DNA of 64,000 bases from contig CM028136.1 of NCBI GenBank assembly GCA_016271365.2, positions 470,516,001-470,580,000 on the forward strand. Reading direction: 5' to 3'. Position numbers and translations under genes: made by a program. The stretch comes from Neoceratodus forsteri (taxonomy: Eukaryota > Chordata > Ceratodontiformes > Ceratodontidae). Every line of letters starts with the position of its first letter. The stretch's first letter is position 1. The notes under the pieces are model-generated. The model was not told the DNA's origin, ran no database searches, and saw only the letters and a program-made list of their open reading frames with translations. This document shows positions 11,806 through 23,050 of the stretch, piece by piece.

Positions 11806-12110
11806 TTTTCTTTATTTAATAAAGCATTTAATCAGGAGAGACTTACTGAGTTTAAATAGCTTGTTTCCAGATGCATCCTGGGGGGAAGGGGAAGTTGGAT
11901 ACAATATACAGTAAATGAGACTGCACACAATGTAACATAAAGAGAGAACATTTGGAATCTAACATACAATATTACAGACAAGAAATAGGTAAATACAGTA
12001 TGTGTGATATACAGTTGCAGCAAAAAGTTACCATAGTATAAGAAAAATATTAACAACAATAAGTGCAAAGAAGATTGTCAGCAGGTAGTGACTATACAAA
12101 TAAGTTCTAT
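11806..12110 (-). repeat. L2-type LINE 3-prime fragment
   Basis: The order TTTATTTAATAAAGCATTTA, CAGGAGAGACTTACTGAG, CTTGTTTCCAGATGCATCC and then an AT-rich 3-prime-UTR-like run matches the reversed L2-type tails at 1862-2110 and 32530-32830. It is probably a 3-prime-only copy. Confidence 0.55.
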
Positions 12111-12514
12111 CTGCATTACATAACCTAGTGCAGCAACTCTTACTCATTTCATGTGAAAGGTGCTAGGTAATGATACATTTCATTATTTCCTCTCAGATAT
12201 TTTATTCCTAAATTACCCATTTATTTATTTACTCTTTGCACAGATATTAAAACTACAACGATTACTGTTGGTGGAACTTCACGCTGGTCTTTCACAAGTC
12301 CGTGATTACTTAAAACATCTCTGTCCATTACCCATGGAGAGCTGTACATTTGCAGGTAGTAATGTCAGATATGTTGCAGTTATCTACTGGTGACACTTCA
12401 GAATACAATCCCACTGCTTTCTGTACTGTAGCTGTACTTTGATTATACTGGTAAAACATATAACACTTAAATACAAAAAGGATAGTAAGGAAATAAATTA
12501 AAACAATTGTGATG

Positions 12515-12635
12515 TGATTAACAGTACTGGTTGGAGTGTACACTTGGGAACCAAGGAATCTGTGTTCAAACCTCACTAGAGCCACATATCCCCTGTCTGG
12601 TCTTGAGTATGTCACCTTGAACCAGTGATTTCTTA
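12515..12635 (+). repeat. MIR-like tRNA-derived SINE, diverged
   Basis: GTTCAAACCTC near 12570 is a tRNA B-box-like word. It is followed by CTGTCTGGTCTTGAGTATGTC, which lines up with CTGTGTGATCTTGAGCAAGTC in the better copy at 25098 and with the core of MIR. The 5-prime half is poorly preserved. Confidence 0.55.
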
Positions 12636-13937
12636 GTGTTAGTAAAGGAAAAATAATAGGAGTCTGTGACCAATTTACAGGGAAAAAAGTTTGGAGGTGT
12701 TTTTTATATGAATAAATGGTGCTAAAAAGATGAGCTTGGGGGAATCTTTCAAAACTTGGGAGATTTGCTGCTAGGTGGCTAGAGATGTTGTGAAATAAAA
12801 TTTTGCCAGCAAAATTGCTGCAAAATCTGCAATTTCACTGCGCCAAATCTTTTACAAAATTGCGGTGAAATGGCAAAATTTCACCTGCGATTTTCGCCAC
12901 AAATGGGCATCTCCTAAAAGTAACACTCCATTGTGTCTAGTGGCCCCCCACCATTCACTGGCCAAAATTCTCCCCGCTGTCTAGTGGTTGCCCCCTGGCC
13001 GAACTCTGGCCAAACTGAATAAAGCACCTTCTCCCTCCGAGTTACTCTCATCATGTCCCTCTTGAGTCCTCCTGACTCTCTTTTTGTAAAAAAATAAATA
13101 AATAAATAAATAAATAAATAACATGTCCAACTCCCTGGTGTGTAGTGGACCTCCACCCTGTCAGCAGATAGCACTTGCCCCACTCCACCCCCAGTACCCT
13201 GATTGGGCCACCAGCACAGCCCTCCACTCACCTCCATGGATGGCAGCCTGACTTGAGCACTTCAATGAATGACTGCATGCTGTACAAGCATGTGCTTATT
13301 CATTGACGCTCTCAATAGGACTGCCAGCTCTGGAGGTGAGTGGAGGGCAGTACCTGTGGCTCAGTCATGGTACTGGGGGGAGCAGGGTGGGTGCTATCTG
13401 CTGACAGGGTGGGGGGGTCCACTAAACACTAGGCTGTTGGACATGTTATTTATTTATTTTATTTTTTTTACAAAAGGAGAGTCGGGAGGACTCGGGAGGG
13501 ACAAGATGAGGGTAACTCAGGGGTAGAAGGTGCTTTATTCAATTTCAACCAGAAGGGACCGCATCAGACCCCAGGGACTCAGAATGTTAGTGGTGAAATT
13601 GCTGAATTTCATCCACAGGTGGCAAAATTTCACTCACGATTGGTAATTTTTGCCAGGTCACGGGTGAAATTTCACCCACTCTGGGGGTGAAATTTTGCAT
13701 TTCGCCCAGCAAAATATTTTGTGAAATGCATGTATTCTACAAAATATATTGCAGTGTGAAATTTGTCAATTTTGCACAACACTATAGGTGGACAAATTCA
13801 AGACGGCCACCCAAAATCTCTAAAATGGCATATTTCAGCTGATATTTGTCATACAAAGCTGTATTTGGTGTCTAAATGGGGGGACTGTGGGTCAAGGAAT
13901 TCATTTCTTATAATAAAAATGTTCTTTCTTGATTTCA
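12636..13937 (+). repeat. Dispersed repeat, copy 1, split by the fold-back element
   Basis: The two parts 12636-12779 and 13785-13937 together match the reverse complement of about 25030-25516. Shared words include AGTAAAGGAAAAATAATAGG, TTTTATATGAATAAA, CTCTAAAATGGCATAT and CTTATAATAAAAATGTTC. The repeat has no coding capacity I can see and I do not recognise the family. In copy 2 the place corresponding to 12779/13785 is uninterrupted. Confidence 0.85.
12780..13784. mobile_element. Fold-back hAT-type MITE, 1,005 bp
   Basis: The element starts TAGAGATGTTGTG and ends CACAACACTA, and it is flanked by TAGGTGGC (12772-12779) and TAGGTGGA (13785-13792), a 7-of-8 direct repeat. Almost the whole length is an imperfect inverted repeat around a centre near 13290. 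Matching pairs include CCCTCCACTCACCTCCA with its complement near 13335, the (AAATA)n run near 13090 with TTTATTTATTTTATTT near 13450, and AATAAAGCACCTTCT near 13020 with its complement near 13530. It encodes nothing recognisable. Termini and target length match the 3.6 kb element at 5320, so both probably used related transposases. Confidence 0.85.
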
Positions 13938-13943
13938 AATTTC

Positions 13944-13944
<1 letters not shown>

Positions 13945-14002
<58 letters not shown>

Positions 14003-14046
14003 GATGGATGGATGGATGGATGGATGGATGGATGGATGGATGGATG
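13945..14046. repeat. (GATA)n-(GATG)n compound microsatellite
   Basis: About 14 GATA units run directly into about 11 GATG units. Length polymorphism between individuals is likely. Confidence 0.95.
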
Positions 14047-14735
14047 ATAATAGATAAATCGATCTAGTTATATGTTTTATCTTTTCGCAAGCATGTCCAA
14101 AAGAAGTTCTGTGATTGCTGATTAGAAATATGTCAACACTCTTGACAAAACCAGTACAATAGTTGAGAGGAAAGAAGAGGAGTCGAGTTGAGATGATTAA
14201 AGAATTGTGTATATTATTTAATTAAGAGTGTGATGAAGATAAAAGTGACTATACAACTGATTCATGGGAAAAACTGAAGAGGCTAGCACTGGAAAGGAGG
14301 GGGTTGGATAAATATGTAGTAGTAGTAAGTAGTGAAAAATTTTTATTCATACAAAAAATGAATAAGGATATCTCCACTGAGCCGAAGCTCCTTTACAGTG
14401 AGATCCAGGTGTCATTTCCAGTTACTTTTATAAGTTAGCAATATATAACGAAGGAAAACACATATACACTATAATTATACATCAATAAATATAACACAGT
14501 TCCGAATCATAAAACAAACTAGGACAAGAAGAACATACAAAAAAATAATAATTAATTCACAGTATACATTTAATACAAGTTACAATCTACCATCCTAAGA
14601 TTCAAACTATTTCCCATCATAACTAGTATTTTCGATAAGCCATTGGTTAATTTGGTGCAACTGAAAATTTCCCTCAAGGGGTCTAAACTTCCCAGGCAAT
14701 TTATTCCATATAGAAGGTCCAATATTAAAAAATGC

Positions 14736-17472
14736 TTATCCCCAAAGCCGTTCTCGACTTGGGACTGCACAATCCAAGTAATTAGCAGAGCGCAGACCCT
14801 CAATAGGTCTTTTTATTTTAATGGACTCAGCCATATATTTAGGGACTTTTTCTGAGATACATTTTAACATTAACATAATTGTACTAAGAGCCCACCTTTG
14901 AGACAAAGTATGCCAGTCTAATTCTTTATACATATCTACTCTATGTGCCCTCTTTGCAGCTCCCAGTATAAATCTAATTAATTTATTATACATAACGTCA
15001 AGCTTATGTGGTTGCTTTTTAGATGCACCCATATATATCAAATTACCATACTCCAATATGGGTAGTACAACAACAGTTACAACTAATTTTCTAATTTCCA
15101 AAGACATACTATTTCTTACTCTATATAATGACCCCAAGCACTTACCAACTTTAGTCAAAGTACTATCTATATGACTGTCCCATTTAAATTTTGTATCTAA
15201 ATACACCCCCAGATATTTATAACTAACAACTTGTTGCAAGATTCTTCCTGAAAATGTTTTAATTTGTAACCCCTCATATTCAGTTTTAGACCCATAACCC
15301 CTATGAAACACCATTACCTGAGATTTTTTTCATTCAAAACCAATTTAGATCTAAGCAATAATTCCTGTAAATGATCAAAAGCCTGTTGTAATACTATTTG
15401 AATAGTTCTCACTGATGAATCAGCAAAATATACAACTGTGTCATCAGCATAAAGATGGTATTGTAGCTTTGGTTGTTCAAACCCCAAATCATTCATCTAT
15501 AAATTGTATAGTATAGGACCCAAAATGGATCCTTGTGGGACTCCTGACACAATCAATTTCAAATCAGATGACCACTCTCTAATATTTACTTGCTTCAATC
15601 TTGAGTCAAGATAATTTCGAAACCAATTTATAACCGACTCAGACATACCACAGGTTTTTAGTCTGGACAGGAGGATGCCATGGTCCAGCGAGTCAAAGGC
15701 CTTTGAAAGGTCTACAAAAATTGCTCCCACTGGCATCCCCCTGTCCATACTCTCCATTATATCTCCTGTGACCTTTATAAGGGCAGTGTTTGTTCCATGC
15801 TCAGGTCTAAAGCCAGATTGATAACTGTTAAGGATTTCATTATCTTTCAGATATACTGTAATTGTTTTGAACTATTTTCTCAAAATTTTAGAAATTGTTG
15901 GTAAAAGAGAAATTGGTCTGTAATTTTCTAATAATAACCTAGATCCTGTCTTATAAATTGGCACAATCTTGGCAGTCTTCCAAGTTTGAGGTAACTCCGC
16001 AGTGAGAAGAGACAAATTAAATAAGTTTGCTAAGGGTAAATCAATAATAGGGGCTGCATACTTTAATAAGATATTAGGGATACCATCCATACCTTCTGCT
16101 TTATTAGTATTAATTTGAAATAATAAATCCCTAACATCTCCTCTAGTAATAGAAGTAAACTTAAACTCAGCTTGTTTACCAGATTGTACATAAACTCTAT
16201 CTGTATCATTTGCCTGGGAATTGCTCTGTAGAACCTGATTTACATCTCCTCCACCCAATTGTAATTCATTAATACCCATATTTGTAAAAAAGGTATTAAA
16301 CTCATTAACTACCTTGTTTCCCAAATCCATCTTATTACCATTAATTAGAAATGATTAGGATATCCCAAGCTAGGTCCCTTATGCATCTTATTTATTGTGT
16401 TCCAAAATACTCTTGAGTTTTCCATCATTTCTTTAGACAATTTTTGTTACAATAGGCCAATCTAGCCTTTTAATTTCCTTTGTATATAAATTTCTTAATT
16501 GCCTATATTTATGCCAGTCCTGGTCTCTCTTTGCTATTTTAGCTTGTTTCCATGCCTTATCTCTAGCTCTTTTAATTTTAAACAAACCTGAGTCATACCA
16601 TGGCGCTTTGTTTGATTTTATCAACCTAGTTTTTATAGGAGCATGTTTATTGCAAATTTGTATTAAATCCTTTTGAAACATATCCACGCATCCCACACTG
16701 GGAATTAGTTCTAGTCTCTCCCAGTTATAATTTTCTAATTCCTGCATAAATTGAACATAATCAAACTGTTTAAAGACTCTAATTTGTACAACATTCTTAG
16801 ATGTCTTTCTAGATTTCTGATTTCTAATACAGAAAATTATCTGATGATCTGACATTGAGTCTGGTAACACCCCACTCTTTATAAACTTTTCTGGATTTGT
16901 AGTAAAAATAAGATCTAACATAGTTGAATTACTGGGATTTACTGCATTTAACCTAGTAACATCTTTTATCAGTTGCACCAAATTCAAAGTAGTAGCCATA
17001 TCAATTAGACTATGATGGGCATCTATATTTCCCCAATCAACATTTAAATCCCCAATTATCAAAATTTCATGTGAATTTTGATAATTCTTCAGTACATCCT
17101 GTATTTCAGAGAAGACCATTAAGCTGCTTTTAGGTGGACGGTAAATGCCAATCAATATGATGGGTTTAGAATAAGGTAGCTTTAATTCTAATGGTAACAG
17201 TTCTGAGTCAGTCCAATTATACAAATCTTGCAATTCCCTAACATCAATCCAATTTTTAACATAAACTAATACTCCCCCTCCTCTTTTGGATCTGTCTTTT
17301 CTATATATATATATATATAGAAATTTTCCAGGGCTATATCATTATCTTGAATTTTTGTATGCAGCCATGATTCAGTAATTATTAAAATATCAGGCTTATG
17401 ATAAACCACCCACTCTCTTAGATACTCAATTTTCTTAAGCAAACTACAAATATTAATATGCACAATTTTCAA
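14736..17472 (-). pseudogene. L2-type ORF2: endonuclease, RT and C-terminal domain
   Basis: Endonuclease (17472-16433): HINICSLLKKIEYL, catalytic ITESWL, GDLNVDWG and SDHQIIF are all present; the frame slips at a (TA)n run near 17301-17320. RT (16330-15314): NTNKAEGMDGIPNILLK, NYRPISLLP, FVDLSKAFDSLDHGILL, GVPQGSILGPILYNL and catalytic YADDTVVYF are intact. A TAG separates GPILYNL from MNDL near 15497. C-terminus (15314-14736): YKYLGVYLDTKFKWDSHI and VLPILEYGNLIY. Frameshifts also fall near 16340-16430, 15860 and 15314. The enzyme nicks genomic DNA and reverse transcribes its own RNA at the nick. Conserved catalytic residues with few breaks argue for fairly recent inactivation. Confidence 0.8.
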
Positions 17473-17522
17473 TCCTTTTCATTCAACATTTCAAATGTAT
17501 AATCATGATTCAAATCAGTAAC

Positions 17523-17546
17523 AGGCCCAGGATTTAATTGAACATC
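17523..17546 (-). other. 2A-like ribosome-skipping motif DVQLNPGP
   Basis: On the minus strand the eight codons read DVQLNPGP, agreeing with the D-V/I-E/Q-x-N-P-G-P core of 2A peptides. In such peptides the ribosome releases the chain before the last proline. 2A-like leaders are known at the N-termini of several APE-type LINEs. The glycine usually found just before the aspartate is replaced by tryptophan. The motif lies about 50 bases upstream of the endonuclease start and is one frame off the small upstream ORF. Confidence 0.65.
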
Positions 17547-17568
17547 CCACTTAACATTAACCCTATAA

Positions 17569-17910
17569 TTACAAACCATTTACCCATTCTAGACATTTTA
17601 AAATATAAACATTTCCCTTCACTAAATAATTTCTAGATTTGGCACTTTCTAAAACAACATTATGTCCCCAGCCATAGAGTTCACTACCCATATACACCCA
17701 TTTGATCAAAGTTGTCTCAATATGGATATTCAATAAAGAGGCATGAATGTCCCCTTGCCACCCAATTAAAACATTTCTCTCTCCCATCATAGTTCCCTTA
17801 TACTCTATTGTCAAGTATGGACATTCTATAAAGGATTTTCCATTCTGAGCAGAATTTTCACATACTAAAAACTGGCACCCTACCAGAACAATTCCCCACC
17901 ATAACATCAA
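17569..17910 (-). CDS. Small ORF upstream of the 2A-like motif, signal-peptide-like N-terminus
   Basis: This ORF gives 113 residues starting MMLWWGIVLVGCQFLVCE, a hydrophobic segment of about 16 residues that resembles a signal peptide. The rest is of mixed charge with four further aromatic-rich segments and no domain I recognise. It sits exactly where an ORF1 or leader should lie, just before the 2A-like motif. However, its stop codon and a frame change separate it from that motif. It may be the decayed leader of the LINE polyprotein or a chance ORF. Its position and clean 342-base reading favour the former. Confidence 0.4.
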   Translation of the reverse strand: MMLWWGIVLVGCQFLVCENSAQNGKSFIECPYLTIEYKGTMMGERNVLIGWQGDIHASLLNIHIETTLIKWVYMGSELYGWGHNVVLESAKSRNYLVKGNVYILKCLEWVNGL

Positions 17911-20164
17911 CTTTGTGAAAATTTAAGCCACCCTGTTAATCAAACTTTAATAAAATAATGAATATGGAAATATGAAATATGACTATGGAAATATGAAAAT
18001 ATGGAAGTCTTTTTGAGAAAGTAAACTGGGACAATGGTCCAACTGGCATGTTTTTTTCACAAATTGTGTAAGACTGAATTCACTAGTAAAAGGAAGCCTC
18101 AGCAAGCCAAAACTAGAAAAGAGAAACAACAGATGCAAGAAATCCTCATATCCCAATTTGAGCATGACAGTTACTCTGAAAATGCTCCTTGCCCTTCTGC
18201 TAGACTTTCAAAGAATGGTCCTCTACAGGACAAGGATCTCTGTATCTGGTGCATGATGTCAGAAGACAAAAAACACCCTGGCTAAGACAAGTGGTGTCTT
18301 TTCCAAAAAATGGATGCATGGCGCATGCTCAGGGCTCACACAGTGTACCTAGAAGATGCTACAATGTGTGTCCATATCATAGCTATAATTGATTGTACAA
18401 TAGATCCTTTTGCCGCTGAGATTCGGTATCATCGCTCCTGTTAGAAAAAATATGTCTCTCCAATATACCAGCAGGAAAAAAACATTAATTAAGATCTCCA
18501 CTTGCAACAGGTTTATCTTGCAGAAGTTCAAGAAATGTTCCTCAAACATGTACAGGCAGTTGTATTGGATATGAATGAGCCAAGAACATTACAAGGACTA
18601 CTGATGGGCTACAATAACCTGTTGAGGAATTTCAGTTATGACACAAGTACAACACAATCAAGCACAATTAAGCAGATGAGTCAAAATGAGTTTGCAAACA
18701 GGATCAGATTTCATGATCATTTCCACAATACAAAAGTACCATAGTGTATGACACATCTGCAGGTGGAAGTTACGTGAAATCAGCAATCTATTTATGGGGG
18801 AGTGAGCAATGAACAATTATCGAATACCATTGCCAGGCACTTGAAGATAAGTTATCGCATGATACAGGCATGAGCTGGCCTCCACATATTGATGAGCTTG
18901 AGAGCACTGAAGACCCTAATCCTGAATTATGAAAGATTCTCACCTGCCTAAAGAACCCTGCTAGTACTGACTTCAGTGATGCCTGCCAGGATCCAGAGAT
19001 TGCAACCTTGTCATTACTGTTTTTTTTCTTTCATTATGGGGAAACACACTTCCTTAAAGATCAAGTTATTAATGATGATTCATGGCCTAACTAGAAGTTG
19101 TGAGATTATAGACATGATGAAGAAATAATCACTTGGAATAAGCTCCAAGGATATTCTTAATCTGTATGCTACATTAGCCAAATTTGAGCTTGAGAAGAAT
19201 GACAGCTGTCCTGAAGAGCTAGTTAAAGATGTTCCTGGGACTGCCATTCTAGAAAATAATGACTTTCAGGAAGACACATTGACCAGAGCAGATACATCTC
19301 ACCACACAAACATGATGTTCAACCAGAGGATGTTGCTACTAAAGTTTCTACTAAGAGTTGTCCTAAACTGGCCATGGCAAAGTCTCTTGAGATGAAAAAT
19401 AGTGCAGAACAACACAGAGTTCAACCTTATAAGATGATCAAATGTGGCCTACCATCAGTTCACTCTAAAGTTGATATCTCACCACAAAGCACTTAGGACC
19501 AAAAGATTTGAGAAATGGTCCATTCTCTGGCTCATCCTGATAGCAATGGGAAAGGGGCTCCAGCAGAAAGCCAGAAGATTGGAGCAGTTGCTGGATTTCA
19601 AGGCAATATCCAGTAGCTGGCTACAAAGAGCAAGGCATACTACTACCTCACATTACCCAAGTCACCCCACAAGTCACAAGTACATGAGGTGATGTGTTGC
19701 ATAGTCGCTGTAGCAAAAAAGAAATCAATGCCTTTCATTCAACTGGTTGGAGACTAGCCAGTCTATGATCTGATTGTTCAGTGGAAAAATGAGACTTCTA
19801 TACAGTTTGAACTCATCCTTCCATTCCTAGGTTCACTCCATGCACAGTTCTTTCATATCAGCAATCAACAAGGCAATTTAAAGAATCTGGTTTATCTGAC
19901 ATTCTTGTTGCAGCTAGTGTGATTACAGAGGGTTCAGTTGACAAAGCACTGTGTGGAAAACATTATAAGAGATGCATCGGATGTCTACAACTGATGTAAG
20001 AGGTACTAGCTTGCAGAATAATTCAAAAAGGACTTAGTGATGGTCTACACTTGTCTCCAGAGCTACAAGAAAAGCTGGAAAAACTAAGACACCCATCCAC
20101 AAACAGGCAAGAAGAGCTGAAGATGATCTGTAATGAACTAGAGGCTGATCAAGATGGTATCCCA

Positions 20165-20710
20165 TGACTTTGGAGACCACAATTGGGTGCCTACAAAAAT
20201 GGTGACTCAGTTGTGGTGCTTGTCATCGGGGCTACCAGGGAAAGAGGTTGACCGGATGGGGGATTCAGGAAAAGAGTGACATCCTGTCACTACATGTCTA
20301 TGCACATGGGGAAGGGGAGCAAGCATGTTGAGTGAAGGGTGGGACAGGAGGGAGGGATTGTGAGGGGTGGTGCCACGCTGAGTTGTCGAGCTGCACCCAT
20401 GGCATAGTGGGTGGGCACAGGGCTGGGCTGCATAGAGTACTGGGTTCGGGGCTGGGTGCAGGTACTTTTTGTTGTGCCCAGCCTGAAATGTTTTTATTTG
20501 TCTTTTTCACATACCCCGGACACACGCACCCCTGGAGTTGAGAATACTTAAGTAGGGGGATGCGGGAGGTGAAGCCTCCCATGGGGGTACAGCCCCCACA
20601 TTTACATGTAAAATGTAAGTCCCCAGTGCCCTTTTACTGTGCACTGGGGAGTACATCACCAAAAATAGAATAGCGATCACCATTACGGTGACGTTGCAGT
20701 GAAGAGCACA
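20165..20710. repeat. GC-rich interruption in the decayed ORF
   Basis: Family-like reading stops near 20165 and restarts near 20712. The 0.55 kb between is clearly richer in G and C than both flanks and includes GCCTCCCATGGGGGTACAGC near 20573, a local near-palindrome. I could not find clear termini. Confidence 0.45.
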
Positions 20711-21372
20711 ACGCTGAAAAAAATTACATAGATCTGATCAAGAGTTATCTTAATTTGTTGTGGAAGCATTTAAAACAGTTGACAATTCTGATAGTTCAAT
20801 GGCAAAGTACTGGCTCAGTTTTATGTGCATGACTGAAATACTGATGATGAATATCCATTCATTAGAAACTCAGGATTCGGAGGCATTCAAGGCATCACTC
20901 CAACTGATATTGCCATAGCTGCAAGTATATTACAATGACAAGTATGGAAGATGGCTTGTTGAGTTCTGGCTAGAGATTAGCTGTCTGCCTGAGGAGAAAG
21001 TCAAGTACATACATGATGGTTTATTTGCTCAATCAATGACAGGGAACCCCTACTGTTGGTTGCCACTGGATCTATGGATATAAATGACAATGAACAAGAG
21101 CTCAAAGGTGAAAGTCAGTTGGATGAGAATTTTGAAGAATGAGATTATGCTGCTAACTCACATTTGAAATGCAAACTTTATAAATAGAGTTCTCTGCATA
21201 CCATCTCAAACACAAAGACAGCCTCTCAATGCCACAGTCAGAATTCAACCTCCCAACTCAGAGCAGATGAACAGGCAGTACATGATCTCCATAGCTGCAT
21301 CGCATAATTTGACTGTGATACTTTTTGACCTTACGAAACCTACTCTAAGGATTCTCCAATCTGAAATGATTG

Positions 21373-23050
21373 TGTAACCTCCCCCCACTGCCCCCCCCGT
21401 TCAACTAGCAGGGCTGCTCCTCTCACACATGGCACCAATGAGAGAGATGGTGGTTATCACTATGAACAGTTCTGTTTACCAATACTTCTACTTCAGAGTC
21501 TGCCATCCTCAGACATGCAAACCAAGTGTGGCAACTAACTGGCACACACCTGGGGGGACCATTTAGCATGGCCATCAACCTGGGTCCCTGGGAGAAAATG
21601 TTTGCTCGGAATTATGCTAGGTTTGCACTTCTGGTCAGGGGTGCCCCAAGTAACTCCAAACACAATGGAAGCAATAACAGTACTGTTTAAACCAGGTTGG
21701 ATTCTAGAGTGTGGCTTTTATTCACATACCCAGAGAATAATACAGAGTGATGATGGACCCACACAGGGCTGCTCCCACTGGTAATGCAGATTATTGAGGT
21801 ACAGAGCACACACACAGTGAACCCTCAGGTTCTGACTGGAACTTGGCACACACAGCCCAAACTGGTACACTTCCCTTGACTAGGCACCCTTGGCCAGTAC
21901 TAGGAGACTTTCCCATATTTTATGAGGAATTACTGGTGGCACCCTTGACCACCAAAGAGCACACTCAGGCTCACTGAAAATCCAAGATCTCATGTCTGGG
22001 TATTTTCTTCAGGCACTGGCCAAATGCACTGAGAGAAAACAAAGGTGCCCAAACTGAACCTGGAGAGGTAAACATTGTTACTCCAGATGGGGGGGGTCTC
22101 CCCCTTTTGCTTCCAAATTTATACTCAGCAATTCATCTGGTTAATAACACCTTTCTCACAAAACTTGTAGATGCTATCTTGAAATGTCTTTCACATTTAA
22201 CATACTACTTTCTCACATCTCTGAGGTGTCATGAAGTTAAAAGTTCTGTAATTGGCAATGTCTCTTCACTGGACCCCCACTTTACTAGACACTTTTAAAT
22301 CTGAAATGAACTAAAAGTTCTGTACTTTGCAAGTCTCTTTCTGGACCCCATAGTAGGCAGACACTTTTAACAGAAACAGTCTTAAAAGTTCTGTACTTGG
22401 CAAGTCTCTCTCTCCAGACTCCATAGTAGGCAGACACTTTTAACAGAATCAGTCTTGGTGACAGAGTCCCTTTGTCAGAGAAAAACTCACCACAGGAATG
22501 CAGGTGCCCCAGGGCTTTTTTCCACACAAATGTCTTGGGTTCTCACAGAGCAAATGAATCTCAGGCAGCTTCAACACAGTCCAGGCTGGACCAGGGGATT
22601 GCCACTGAATCCTGGAATTCCCCCATCCCTCCGGGGATAGAGCACTGGAAAACTCTCTAGGAATGGTCTCTACCACTTCACTCATTGGTCTTCTATGTTC
22701 TTCTTCTAGGGTGAGAACAAACTACCCAATCTACCAAGGTAGCTCTTTGTCAGTGCTAAATCTGAGGAGCTGCCTACAGTACTGCAGCTCTCCTCACTCT
22801 CCACTCTACTACCACACATTACTGAGCTCTAACTCAACATTCTACTGCTAACCCCTGCAGCTAGCATTCCATTGTGGCTTATGCTACTGCAACAATTCTA
22901 AGGTGACATCATCACTCCAGCTCAGCTGAGACTGAAAACAGAGTGTGACAGTGTGAAACACATTTAACTGGCATTTCACAAGCTGCCTCTCCCTGCCTGC
23001 CACTGATTCTAAGTGGGATTCTAGTAACCCCTGGGAACAAGGGGGTTACA
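21373..23050. mobile_element. LTR-like insertion, 1,678 bp, TGTAACC ... GGTTACA
   Basis: The block starts TGTAACC and ends GGTTACA. It is flanked by ATTG (21369-21372) and ACTG (23051-23054), an imperfect 4-bp duplication. The interrupted ORF reads on directly across it, from LRILQSEMI to TASEKLVQDFEMAHEDGES. No protease, RT or integrase is present. A solo LTR fits the TG ... CA ends and short target site; a non-autonomous DNA element with 7-bp inverted repeats is the alternative. Confidence 0.6.
22237..22456. repeat. Tandem repeat, three units of about 70-74 bp
   Basis: Units start near 22238, 22312 and 22382. Each has AAAAGTTCTGTA, GGCAAGTCTCTC and AGACACTTTTAA. The array lies inside the LTR-like insertion; internal tandem units are common in LTR promoters, but that role is only inferred. 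Confidence 0.8.

Larger units (their letters stand above)
14330..17935 (-). mobile_element. L2-type LINE (minus) with 2A-like leader, nearly complete
   Basis: On the minus strand the order is: small ORF (17910-17569), 2A-like motif (17546-17523), apurinic endonuclease, RT, L2-type C-terminal domain, and a 3-prime UTR ending near 14330. The endonuclease and RT motifs are well kept and I count roughly five lesions, so this is one of the younger elements here. Its 3-prime end carries GAGCTTCGGCTCAGTG at about 14397-14382, which nearly matches GAGCCTCGGCTCAGTG at 32609-32594. Clade: the L2 / Rex1 neighbourhood of the Jockey superfamily, not CR1, judged from DLSKAFDSLDH, YADDTVV and the tail. Confidence 0.8.

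Noticed and set aside
13269..13526. Small gene inside the fold-back element
   Set aside because: The ORF spans the hairpin arm, has no domain, and its mirror image appears on the other arm.
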